26,213 nucleotides of DNA from Allomyces arbusculus (taxonomy: Eukaryota > Blastocladiomycota > Blastocladiomycetes > Blastocladiales > Blastocladiaceae), in assembly GCA_027604705.1 (NCBI GenBank), contig JADHYV010000141.1, forward strand, positions 1-26,213. The letters run 5' to 3'. Every line of letters starts with the position of its first letter. The stretch's first letter is position 1. Shown piece after piece: positions 18,367-26,213 of this stretch. Under the pieces are notes generated by a model that had not been told where the DNA came from, did not search any database, and saw only the letters and a program-made list of their open reading frames with translations. Position numbers and translations under genes: made by a program.

Positions 18367-19314
18367 ATGAACACGAACAACAGCTCAAGCACCAATGATC
18401 GCAAGCGCCCAAGGGACGCGACCGACAGCGACTTGGCACGCGAGGACGTGGCTGCGGACCCCAGCTTGGAGCCCTTCGCATTCGTCCTGTCACCGCCCGT
18501 CACGCTCCCGCCACTTCTCCCGCTTTCGGCAACCGATGCCGCCGTCGACCCGGCAACGCAAGCAATTTTACAATGGCAAGGATCCGTTTCGATCACGTTT
18601 GCACCCGCACTCGCTCGCGACGCGACGCTGCACGGAACGCTGTCCGTGACCAACCCGCGGCTCTACTTTGTACCCGCTGACGGGCCCGGGATCGTACTCG
18701 CCTACCGCGCGATTGTCATGCACGCGGTCCAAGGCGGGTCCGACCGCGCAATCTATTGCCAGCTCGGCGTCAGTCTGAAGGCACTGATTGGAGCTGCGTG
18801 GCGCGCGGCTGGTGGACAAGGAGTGGAGAGCGCTGAAGAGGATGAAGAGGAGGAGGACGACGAGTTCTCGGAACTGTGGATCAAGCCCGAAGATCCAGAC
18901 CAGCGTACGTTTTGCTGCCGTAGGCAGTTTGAGATGGACATGAACTGATCGTTTTCAATTTCTAGTGGACGCGCTCTTCTCTGACCTCTCAATGTGCTCG
19001 TCAATGCACCCGGACCCTGTCAACGAGGAAGAAGACGAAGACGGGATGATGACCGCGTTTATGGGCGGTGGTGATGGTACACATTACTCAAGCTCGCGTT
19101 TGCCGCCCTCTCTCAAGACCCCTCACTTTGACGCTCTTGGTGCCGTGTAGGCTTCTTTACAGCTGACAACATTGACGACATGTCTGTTGTCGACCTGTCG
19201 TCCGAGGGCGCTGCCAACCTGGCACGCTTCGAGGCCATGGCTGACGCGGCCGCAGCGCAGTTTGAGGACGCAGAAGAGGACGAGGACGAGGACGAGGATG
19301 CCAACGCAAACTGA
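18367..19314 (+). CDS. CLNS1A: pICln, methylosome / snRNP assembly chaperone
   Basis: Exons 18367-18904, 18966-19076 and 19151-19314 (introns 61 and 74 nt) give 270 residues. pICln binds Sm proteins and hands them to the PRMT5 methylosome and SMN machinery during spliceosomal snRNP assembly in the cytosol. The PH-like fold is visible: GSVSITFAPALARDATLHGT, LSVTNPRLYFVPADGPGIVL, a conserved 'yr.I.mHAV' strand with AIYCQLG, then an acidic run (EEDEEEEDDEFSELW) and the strand WIKPEDP. The exon 1/2 junction creates LDALFSDLSMCSSMHPDP, matching the family's C-terminal 'ally.alsec..LHPDP' helix. Exon 3 carries LSSEGAANLARFEAM, matching the 'Ls.eGqa.LerlE' motif, before an acidic end. The 70-residue N-terminal extension is longer than usual. 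It is transcribed toward PRP17 with 192 bp between them. Confidence 0.93.
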
Positions 19315-19506
19315 CGCTTTCTGGAACGACAATGTCTGTAACGGGGATATTGTTTTTTGGCAGTTGGCGTTTGCTATTTTCGTTCGTGTGTACACTCAGA
19401 GGGGCGTCTGACGTGGTGCCAAGTCAAATCAACGTGCGGCCGGCACCAACCTGCTTGCCAACGGTTTCGTGCTTCAATTTGCTCCTCTCTCAAAGTCACC
19501 TCGACC
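19315..19506. promoter_or_regulatory. Spacer between pICln and PRP17
   Basis: Only 192 bp separate the pICln stop from the PRP17 start, so it must contain the 3' end of one gene and the promoter of the next. No TATA box is seen; a T-rich part (TTGTTTTTTGGC) at about 19350 may mark the 3' end. Confidence 0.4.
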
Positions 19507-21423
19507 ATGTCCAAACTCCTCGCGCAATACGGGTCCGAGTCGGAGCAATCCGAACATGAAGCGCCCAGTATAAAGAAACCCCGGCTCGAGGGCCTCAACT
19601 CGGCCCCAGACGTGCCCGGCGTCCAGGTGAGCAGCGTTCGCTCCAGCGCAACCGCAACCCGACGCAACTCACTGAATCCGCTGATGACCAATCAATCAAC
19701 GACCAATCAATAGAGCCAAGTGGCCCTGTACGACCTGCACGCCAGCACGTCGACCGCGCTCGTGCACAACGTGCCCTACACAGCGCTTGCGCAGCCCGTC
19801 GTCGGCCCCGCGAACCCGTTCACGCACGTTCAAGCGGTCGATGTCGGGAAAGCCGAGGAGTACGTCGTCGATGATCACCAGTTCCGCACGCAGATGCGCA
19901 TGTTCCACGCGGCGCAAGTGCGGCAAGCACAGCACCAAGTCGTGCAGCACGACGTGGCCTCAGGCGTCGCCTACATTGACCCGTCGACCGTTGCCGCGCC
20001 CGCGATTAAGCGCAAACGCAAGGCCCTCGGCGACGCGGCTGTCCTCGACGGCGAGAACGCCTACCGCGGTCCGTGGGGCGGGTTCGACGACGACGATGAC
20101 GAGCCTGGGCGCGGAATCGATGCGGTGGCCGACGACGACTTGGACGCGCCCGACGAGATTGACCCGTCTTCGGCTGCATCGGTGCCGTCATCGAACCCGA
20201 AATCACGCCTGATCACGCCAGGGGCGGAAACGTCGATTTTCCACGGCAAGAACGAGCGCAACTACATTGGGCGCACGTACATGGCGGCGCCGACCGTCGA
20301 CGGCGTCGACTTGTTTGGCGAACCAGGCGAGCAAGAGTGCTTTTTGCCGAAACGGTGTCTGTTCACGTACCGCGGGCACACCAAGGGGGTCAATGCGATT
20401 CGCGTGCTGCCCAAGACGGGCCACCTGTTCCTGTCGGCGTCGATGGACGGGAAAGTCAAGCTGTGGGACGTCTACAACGACCGGCGCGTGCTGCGCACGT
20501 TTCTCGGGCACAACAAGGGCGTGCGCGATATTGCGTTTAACAATGACGGCACGCAGTTCTTGTCGGCGAGCTACGACCGGTACCTGAAGCTGTGGGACAC
20601 GGAAACGGGCAAGTGTTTGGGCGCCTTCACGACGGGCAAGGTCCCGCAGTGCGTCACGTTCAACCCGGACCCAGACAAGCAGCACATTTTTTTGACGGGC
20701 CAACAGGACAAGAAAATTTACCAGTTTGACGTGCGGTCTGGCGAGATCGTACAAGAATACGACCAGCATCTTGGGCCCGTGAACACGATCACGTTTGTCG
20801 ATGACAATCGCCGGTTCGTGACCACGTCCGACGACAAGAGTCTGCGCGCGTGGGAGTTTGATATCCCCGTCGTCATCAAGTACATTGCCGAGCCGCACAT
20901 GCACAGTATGCCCGCTGTCTCGCTCTCGCCCAACAGTACGTTTGCCGTTTACACTTGGTTCATTTGCCAAACGCTGCACCACCACCAACTGACCGCTTCT
21001 TTTGCTTTTCATATGCTACAACAGAAAAGTGGCTTGCGTGCCAGTCGCTCGACAACCAAATCATGCTCTACGCGGTCACCGACAAATTCCGACTCAATCG
21101 CAAAAAATGTTTCCGCGGCCACCTCGTCGCGGGTTACGCGTGCGAGCTCGGGTTCAGTCCGGACTCACGGTTCCTCATGAGCGGCGACTCGACCGGATCC
21201 ATGTTCTACTGGGACTTCAAGACGTGCAAGTTGCTCAAGTACGTCTGTTCATTTCGCGTTAACGACCAGGAAGGAGGAGCAAGTCAACTGACTTTTGCGG
21301 TACCTCACTTGTAGGAAGCACAAGGCGCACGACCAGGTCGTCATGGGGTGTGAGTGGCTGCCGCACGAGACGAGCAAGGTCTTGACGTGCTCGTGGGACG
21401 GCACGATCAAGCTGTGGGATTAG
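19507..21423 (+). CDS. CDC40: CDC40/PRP17 splicing factor, WD40 protein
   Basis: Four exons (19507-19626, 19714-20935, 21025-21238, 21315-21423; introns 87, 89 and 76 nt) give 554 residues. PRP17 acts in the second catalytic step of pre-mRNA splicing within the spliceosome. The N-terminus has a charged start ([16 protein letters not shown]), [17 protein letters not shown], and the family block [10 protein letters not shown]. From about residue 255 seven WD40 repeats follow, with clear [36 protein letters not shown] and [12 protein letters not shown] ends. The later junctions restore [16 protein letters not shown] and [17 protein letters not shown], as in other PRP17 proteins. The stop TAG at 21421 follows the final KLWD, exactly where the family normally ends. 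Start ATG 19507 has context GACCATGTCC. This is the most secure gene in the window. Confidence 0.97.
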
Positions 21424-22614
21424 CTGTCACCGCGGTGCGTTCCGGCGGGTGTTGTGGACGTGTCGCATAGCGCACCTTGTATCTGAGATCGCTGCGCTGG
21501 CTTGGAATGGAGATTTTTGGTGAATAATCACGTCGTCAGGTTTGACTGCATGCGCCACGAAATAGCAGCCCGTTGCAACCATCGCCAACAGTACGAAGGA
21601 GCATCAATCCGTCGGCTGTGGGAGCGTCTGGCCATTTAAGTTTGTGGCTTCGACAGCGGCATCCATAGATCGCGAACTGCCGCTGTGATAATTGTAGCCA
21701 AGGCTGCCGACGACGATGACGACAGGCGCAACGGGCGGGGTTGTTTGCAAGAGCGCGTCAATGTCGACAACAAAACGGCGCCTGAACTCGCTCCTCGTCA
21801 CGCCAGCAGGCAGTGGCGACGGCCGCAGCGGACACCGCGCGGGATGCTCAAAATCCTGGAAAGCTGCCGACCAATGATGGCATGGACGAAGAAGTGTGAT
21901 GTGAACATGGCCATGCGCCCGTCGTCACGCATTGTAGATGTGTGGTTCCATCAAGTCAAGACGAGGAAAGACGAAATGCATGCCAAGTACAAAGACTTCC
22001 ATTGGGGAAGTAATGCCAGAACATTAATGATGCGTACGGGGCGGGTTGCGGAGTCACAAGTCGAAAAGCGACTGCAGACTGCGAGGGGCGCGGCTGCATT
22101 ATATTTATAGACAAGACAGACGACGCGAACAAATCCCAACACAGCCACAACCTGAGGAACGCGAGCCCAGCGGATCGCGAAGGACCGCGCGTCGATGGTG
22201 CGATCGGGTCGCACCGTCACGTCGCTCATGGCGATCATCAACGGTGAGTCCAACCCGGTCACCAAGAACGCGGATGCGGCTTAAGTCGGTCGTGTGGATG
22301 CTGGCGGTCGCAAGGCAGCCTGCTCACCCACGTCAAAGCGAATCGTGCCAAACCAGATGTGGTGACGCATCACAGTGCACGTAATAGTATCTCCTACAAT
22401 GTCAACTCAAATACTTATCTGGCTTTAGATGAGAATGGATGACTGTTGCATCCCCAACTGTGGGCCCAGTTGCTTGGCGCGGCATTGCGCACCCATGACA
22501 TGCACCCGCCAACCGTCATGCATTGCCTGAGTCAAACTTGAGAACCACCGGAATGGACAGTTCCATAGGGCAGGAAGAAGGGGTTGACGTAGAATTGGGT
22601 CACATTTTCCACTA
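21424..22614. other. Gene-poor stretch with a possible decayed coding fragment
   Basis: Nothing in this 1.2 kb can be named. On the minus strand, from about 22385 to 22130, MRHHIWFGTIRFDVGEQ and, after a stop and frame change, DVTVRPDRTIDARSFAIRWA look more protein-like than the surroundings. A TATAAATATAA sequence reads on the minus strand at about 22096-22106. These may be remains of a gene, but no family is recognisable. The rest has no supported coding content. Confidence 0.3.
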
Positions 22615-22860
22615 AGTTATGAGGGCCTGGTCAATGTTTGCTGCGTCACCACCATATCCAAGCTCTCATGTAAAGCAATGGAGAAGGACATCAACGTCAA
22701 GGGTGCACGCTCGATCACGTCGGCGCCACATGTGTCAGGGAAGTAAGCGAGTGACAAGCGCGTGAGATTTGCAGAGAACGGGCTGTGAGGAGCAAGAACA
22801 GCTTGCCACGCATGACCAGAGATCGCGTCGTGGCAGGCCAAAAACGTTGGCGGGATTGTG
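22615..22860 (-). pseudogene. Fragment related to the F-box/LRR gene
   Basis: The minus strand reads SANLTRLSLAYFPDTCGADV followed by IERAPLTLMSFSIALHESLD. This parallels the segment of the F-box/LRR protein running from IRLRKLVAPNIEW through the cell of ARHAPGSLDLKLHGQ: the leucine spacing, the AP, and the closing S(L/F)..LH pattern all match. Identity is low and no start, F-box or downstream repeats are present, so it is at best an old relic. It is opposite in orientation to the intact gene at 23242. Confidence 0.4.
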
Positions 22861-22964
22861 TAATATTTTGGAGCCCAACCAATTCGCGATCAGGCCATAA
22901 CAGTGGGGTGGAAGGAGATGCAGGACTTGAGTCGCTGGTCATCCTCAATGATCATGGGGCATTA

Positions 22965-23241
22965 CTACTGACGATGGTCATTGCTGATGTCGACGAGGAG
23001 CACGAGAAGCGCACTGCTATGTTGATTGTTGCAAGCTTGTCACACGATGTTGCACTTCCAGGGAGTTGCACACAAAGATTTGCGACAGGTTGGACCGTTC
23101 GTTGCGTTCGCAGTCTCTTGTTCATGAGTGTCGACGTGCGTTGCTTTCACCCCCAACATATCGACCTGAAAGCGTGCAACCTTCCTCTCTTCTCCCTCCT
23201 GTCTTCTCGCACAACTCTCGACCTCCACCAACCAACCAGAC
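22965..23241 (+). promoter_or_regulatory. Promoter and pyrimidine-rich leader of F-box/LRR gene
   Basis: The last 60 bases or so before ATG 23242 are strongly pyrimidine-rich (CTTCCTCTCTTCTCCC and following), a common leader feature of actively transcribed TATA-less fungal genes. No TATA box is seen. Confidence 0.5.
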
Positions 23242-25089
23242 ATGGGCAGCACCTGCAGTGCCAGCAACACCGTGGAGCAGTGCGGCGTCGAAGACAAGGG
23301 CCAGGCGTGTCCACTGCCAACAATCACCACCTCGCGACTCGAATTGCTGCCAGATGTTGTGCTTGATCTCCTTTTCGCTGTCCTTGCACCAAGCCCGCAC
23401 GGAATTTTGCCAGGTGCCGGCACCCGCACGAAAGGCACGGATGTGGTCGACCCGGATGGCACACAAGCGCTCTTCCAGCTCGCTCAAGCGTCCACCAAGT
23501 TTTACGCCCGTGCGCTCCACTGGGCTATTAGCACTGCGCCCGTTGGATTTGTCCCGCTGGTCCGACCTGATGCAGCGTCAACCATGGTGGGCCAAGTGGG
23601 CGATCCAGCGCGTGCCCTGCAAGGCTATCTTGGCTCTTTTATTGACCAGACTGCTGACTGTGGCATGCGCGTTTACCTCATCACAGCGGTCACCTGGAAC
23701 CCCGCTGCTCCGAATCTCCGACCCTTCGACGAATTCATGGCCCAGCAGTCGATTGTCGTGCCTTGTCGGACTGTCCCCATTCCTGTCCACCAGATTCGGG
23801 CGTGCCGCTTGGACCGCAAGTTGCCGTTGCCGCCCGGCGTCGATGTGCGTGCGGCGTCATGGTCCATGCCAGACGCGCACTCTCCACGCGGCTTTTCGGA
23901 CCTGCCTGCCGCTCTTTTGCCCGTATTGACCTGTTTGCACGTATCTTTTGTCCCCAACGAAGTGCTCGACGTGGAGCTCGCTTCCAAGCTAGAGCTATGC
24001 TCATCGCTCGCCATTCTCGACCTCGAGTATGACCATTGGTTGCGCAACGACACGGTCAACAATGTGCTGGGCGTGTTTCTCCGGCATCTTCCTCGTCAGC
24101 TCAAGAGACTGTCGGTCAATGCGCGGTTTCAACGCATCAACCTGCCCGAACTATTTGATACCCAAGATGGCCAGGTTGACGACTTCAAATTGCCGAGCAC
24201 GCTGGTCGCACTGAACTTGGCTGACCGCGTTTCCGGTCCGGGCGTCTGGCACTCGGCCATATTCGATTCGTTCTTGACCGCTCTCACGCGCAACCCCGAA
24301 ATTCGGCTGCGCAAGCTCGTTGCCCCCAACATCGAGTGGAACTCGCCGACACGCTGTCATGAATTCGCGAAGTTGATTGCGCGGCACGCGCCCGGATCGC
24401 TCGACTTGAAGCTTCATGGCCAGAAAATGGACTTGAGCGACCTGATCAAATACATGATCAAGGCAAACGGCAATGCGGCGATTTGGGCACTTGATGTGTT
24501 TGGCCAGAAGTTGATGCCCGACACCCTGATCTTGGGTCATTTGTTGCAGCTCGTTGAGCTGCGCCTCAACTCCACGGACCTCGACCTGAAAGTGCTCACG
24601 ACCTTGGTGCTCTCAAATTTTACCCGTCTCCAGCTACTGTCTCTGCAGGGCGTCCGGCTCAACGACGATGCCATGGCGATTCTTGCACCGAAGCTTGCTA
24701 TGCTCACTGAGCTCCGTACGCTGCATCTGTCGCACAACGAGTTCTCGACCGCTGGGCTCGATGTGTTCACATCAGTCGCGCTGCCGCGGCTTGTCCAACT
24801 GCGCGAGCTGCTTTTGCGCAATTTGCGCAACGTCACGTCGTTTGCGACTGTCGCTGCCGCCATACCGCGGTCGGTGCGGTTGGTGGTTCTGATTGGGTCG
24901 GTGGTGTCCGATCTTGATTTGCAACTGTTCACGCAAGCACCGATTCATCAAGCCCGCGCTATTCGGTGGGGGAGCTTGATCCCAGGGCACACTTGCACAG
25001 AGCGTCGGATTGAACGCGACGCAGACACGCCCACAGGCGTGCGTGTTGTGACCAAGGCGATTCCATCGGAGATCTACATCTTTGAATAA
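23242..25089 (+). CDS. F-box-like leucine-rich repeat protein
   Basis: A single exon of 615 residues from ATG 23242. An F-box-like segment lies at about residues 33-90 (LELLPDVVLDLLFAVLAP, an inserted loop with GTRTKGTDVVDPDG, then ALFQLAQASTKFYARAL). Such proteins usually link a bound target to an SCF ubiquitin ligase through Skp1. Leucine-rich repeats follow, irregular from about residue 235 (LASKLELCSSLAILDLEYDH) and regular at about 430-545 (LVELRLNSTDLDLKVLT, LQLLSLQGVRLNDDAM, LRTLHLSHNEFSTAGL, LRELLLRNLRNVTSF), of the RNI-like type. No signal peptide or membrane span is seen, so it is probably intracellular. The F-box loop is longer than usual, so the F-box call is weaker than the LRR call. 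AATAAA overlaps the stop codon. Two decayed relatives flank it, indicating an expanding and decaying local family. Confidence 0.85.
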   Translation: MGSTCSASNTVEQCGVEDKGQACPLPTITTSRLELLPDVVLDLLFAVLAPSPHGILPGAGTRTKGTDVVDPDGTQALFQLAQASTKFYARALHWAISTAPVGFVPLVRPDAASTMVGQVGDPARALQGYLGSFIDQTADCGMRVYLITAVTWNPAAPNLRPFDEFMAQQSIVVPCRTVPIPVHQIRACRLDRKLPLPPGVDVRAASWSMPDAHSPRGFSDLPAALLPVLTCLHVSFVPNEVLDVELASKLELCSSLAILDLEYDHWLRNDTVNNVLGVFLRHLPRQLKRLSVNARFQRINLPELFDTQDGQVDDFKLPSTLVALNLADRVSGPGVWHSAIFDSFLTALTRNPEIRLRKLVAPNIEWNSPTRCHEFAKLIARHAPGSLDLKLHGQKMDLSDLIKYMIKANGNAAIWALDVFGQKLMPDTLILGHLLQLVELRLNSTDLDLKVLTTLVLSNFTRLQLLSLQGVRLNDDAMAILAPKLAMLTELRTLHLSHNEFSTAGLDVFTSVALPRLVQLRELLLRNLRNVTSFATVAAAIPRSVRLVVLIGSVVSDLDLQLFTQAPIHQARAIRWGSLIPGHTCTERRIERDADTPTGVRVVTKAIPSEIYIFE

Positions 25090-25090
25090 A
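25085..25090 (+). terminator. Polyadenylation signal overlapping stop codon
   Basis: AATAAA includes the TAA stop of the F-box/LRR gene. If used, the 3' untranslated region would be only a few tens of bases and would end about where the inverted pseudogene begins. Confidence 0.4.
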
Positions 25091-25099
25091 CCTGAGGGG

Positions 25100-25980
25100 C
25101 ATGCCTCAAGCGAGGGCATCATTGTGGTCGTCGCAAATACCAACTGCAAGTGATTCGAGACGCGGTGGAAGATTGCGGAGAAATGGCCGAGAGCGTCATC
25201 GACGTTGGCAACTTCTTCACGATCGCTCTGCTCCAGCTCGAAATTAACGAGTGATGGACATGCACCAATCTTTTCAGCGAGGATGCGGCGATCGAGATCC
25301 GAGTAGAGTGGCGCACAAATATGCATCGTGTCAGCATCAGCAGCGAGGTGAGCGTCGCATTAGAAAGGCCTCACGGGAGCAATTGATCTTCGGTCTTCCA
25401 CGACAACATTAGGTCCTCGACACGGGGCGGCAAGTTTGACCAATGATAGCTAGCTCAGAGCCGCCGAACTTGATAACACGGAACGGGATGCTTTCGCAGG
25501 TCACTGTTGAGCCCGATTGTTGTCCCACCGTTTGGAGACTAGCACCAAGAACGATTGGAGCGGCAACGATCTAGCACAGATGCGACGCCCATCAACCGGG
25601 AAGCAATACATTTCGAGCAAACGTGCATGTTATTATGGCGGCCCAGCAATTTATGAACGGTTGTCCCACAAGAATTCGTGATCGTGCTACTGCTTGCTGC
25701 TTCGCCGACGCGTCATCGGCGAGCTGGATGCAAGCACGGGAGCTGGGAGCGATTTGAGCCGTGAGAGAGGAATGATCGAAAATTTCATGAAAGGTGACCC
25801 GAATTTTGTGAGGCCGCATCATAACAGACACATGTAGCTTGAGAAATGCTTCAAACTGCACGGCGAAAACGGTGGGACGTTATGCTGATACAGGAAGGAG
25901 GCCGTTAAGGATTGAAAGCGACATGTCGTTGGGCACAAGACCAGTCGAAGCGTGAAGCCTGGTCCATCGAGAGTTATATT
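25100..25980 (-). pseudogene. Decayed inverted copy of the F-box/LRR gene
   Basis: Reading down the minus strand, pieces match the intact gene in order: STGLVPNDMSLSILNGLLPV near 25960-25900 with the F-box core (LELLPDVVLDLLFAVLAP); STVTCESIPFRVIKF near 25500 with SIVVPCRTVPIPVHQI; NLPPRVEDLMLSWKTEDQLL near 25430-25375 with LPLPPGVDVRAASWSMPDAH; GLSNATLTSLLMLTRCIFV with GFSDLPAALLPVLTCLHVS; and AEKIGACPSLVNFELEQSD near 25280 with ASKLELCSSLAILDLEYDH, continuing through VDDALGHFSAIFHRVSNHLQ. Stops and frame changes separate the pieces and the later leucine-rich repeats are missing, so it is a truncated pseudogene. Its cut 3' end lies within about 20 bases of the intact gene's stop, in tail-to-tail orientation. 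The middle part (25540-25880) is poorly matched. Confidence 0.65.
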
Positions 25981-26213
25981 CGTTGAGCCACAACAGCAAT
26001 TGGAGCAACATGAGCAACATGGAGGAGGAAGCAAGTGCAGCCAGAGCAACGAGGTGCAACGAGGGGCGAACTGTGAAAGCAAAATATTCGAGCAACGATA
26101 CGCTGCTGAGTTCTCACTTCTTCAACTTTTCGCCGTGTTCGCCACGAGCAACGAACCGCAAACGTGCTCGCGCTGTTGCAGACATGTGCAGAAATGGCCA
26201 GCCCTGTCGTGTA
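25981..26213. other. Window edge, nothing recognised
   Basis: No gene is supported. On the minus strand a hydrophobic Leu/Cys-rich frame occurs (LLMLLQLLLWL near 26010), which may be upstream or N-terminal sequence of the decayed F-box/LRR copy. Confidence 0.3.

Noticed and set aside
20203-21012. 269-codon minus-strand frame over PRP17
   Set aside because: Shadow of the WD40 coding sequence; high GC at third positions keeps the opposite strand open.

Overview
The window looks like nuclear DNA of a eukaryote, most likely a fungus and perhaps an early-diverging zoosporic one. The five confidently modelled genes with introns carry short GT...AG introns (about 62-125 nt, most near 75) that restore conserved protein motifs across each junction. 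The DNA is GC-rich, genes are compact and intergenic gaps are a few hundred bases. The lineage is an inference; no rRNA, tRNA or organellar marker is present to fix it. I saw no virus-like element, transposase, CRISPR array or tRNA.

Layout. At 1-3 kb lie a broken secreted-protein gene (-), a 70-bp scrap of neuroguidin (+), and a decayed inverted copy (-) of the C-terminal half of an AAA+ ATPase gene. At 3-6.4 kb a Pro/Arg/Gly-rich protein (-) diverges from a complete soluble epoxide hydrolase (+). At 6.6-8.8 kb are a second broken secreted-protein fragment, a hairpin, 21-nt repeats, a third decayed copy of the ATPase tail, and an AAGAG microsatellite. At 9.2-12.1 kb is the best-preserved MoxR/RavA-like AAA+ ATPase (+), with ankyrin-like repeats and a Glu-rich region, followed by a beta-rich tail ending in a PPPPPYEP motif; the tail is out of frame here. 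At 12.9-14.8 kb are a partial and a complete neuroguidin gene (-).

At 15.1-21.4 kb is a dense housekeeping block: an alpha/beta-hydrolase (+), an unrecognised 564-residue protein (-), the snRNP-assembly factor pICln (+) and the splicing factor CDC40/PRP17 (+). At 21.4-26.2 kb is a gene-poor stretch around an F-box/LRR-like gene (+) with two decayed relatives, one of them tail-to-tail with it.

The most unusual content is the AAA+ ATPase family: one MoxR-like copy with altered Walker B and sensor-1 residues, joined or closely linked to a recurring beta-rich/PPxY tail, plus two decayed relatives within 12 kb. One of these relatives sits in an inverted block that also keeps a neuroguidin fragment. 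The housekeeping genes are ordinary, but pICln and PRP17 both serve the splicing machinery, and neuroguidin serves ribosome assembly.
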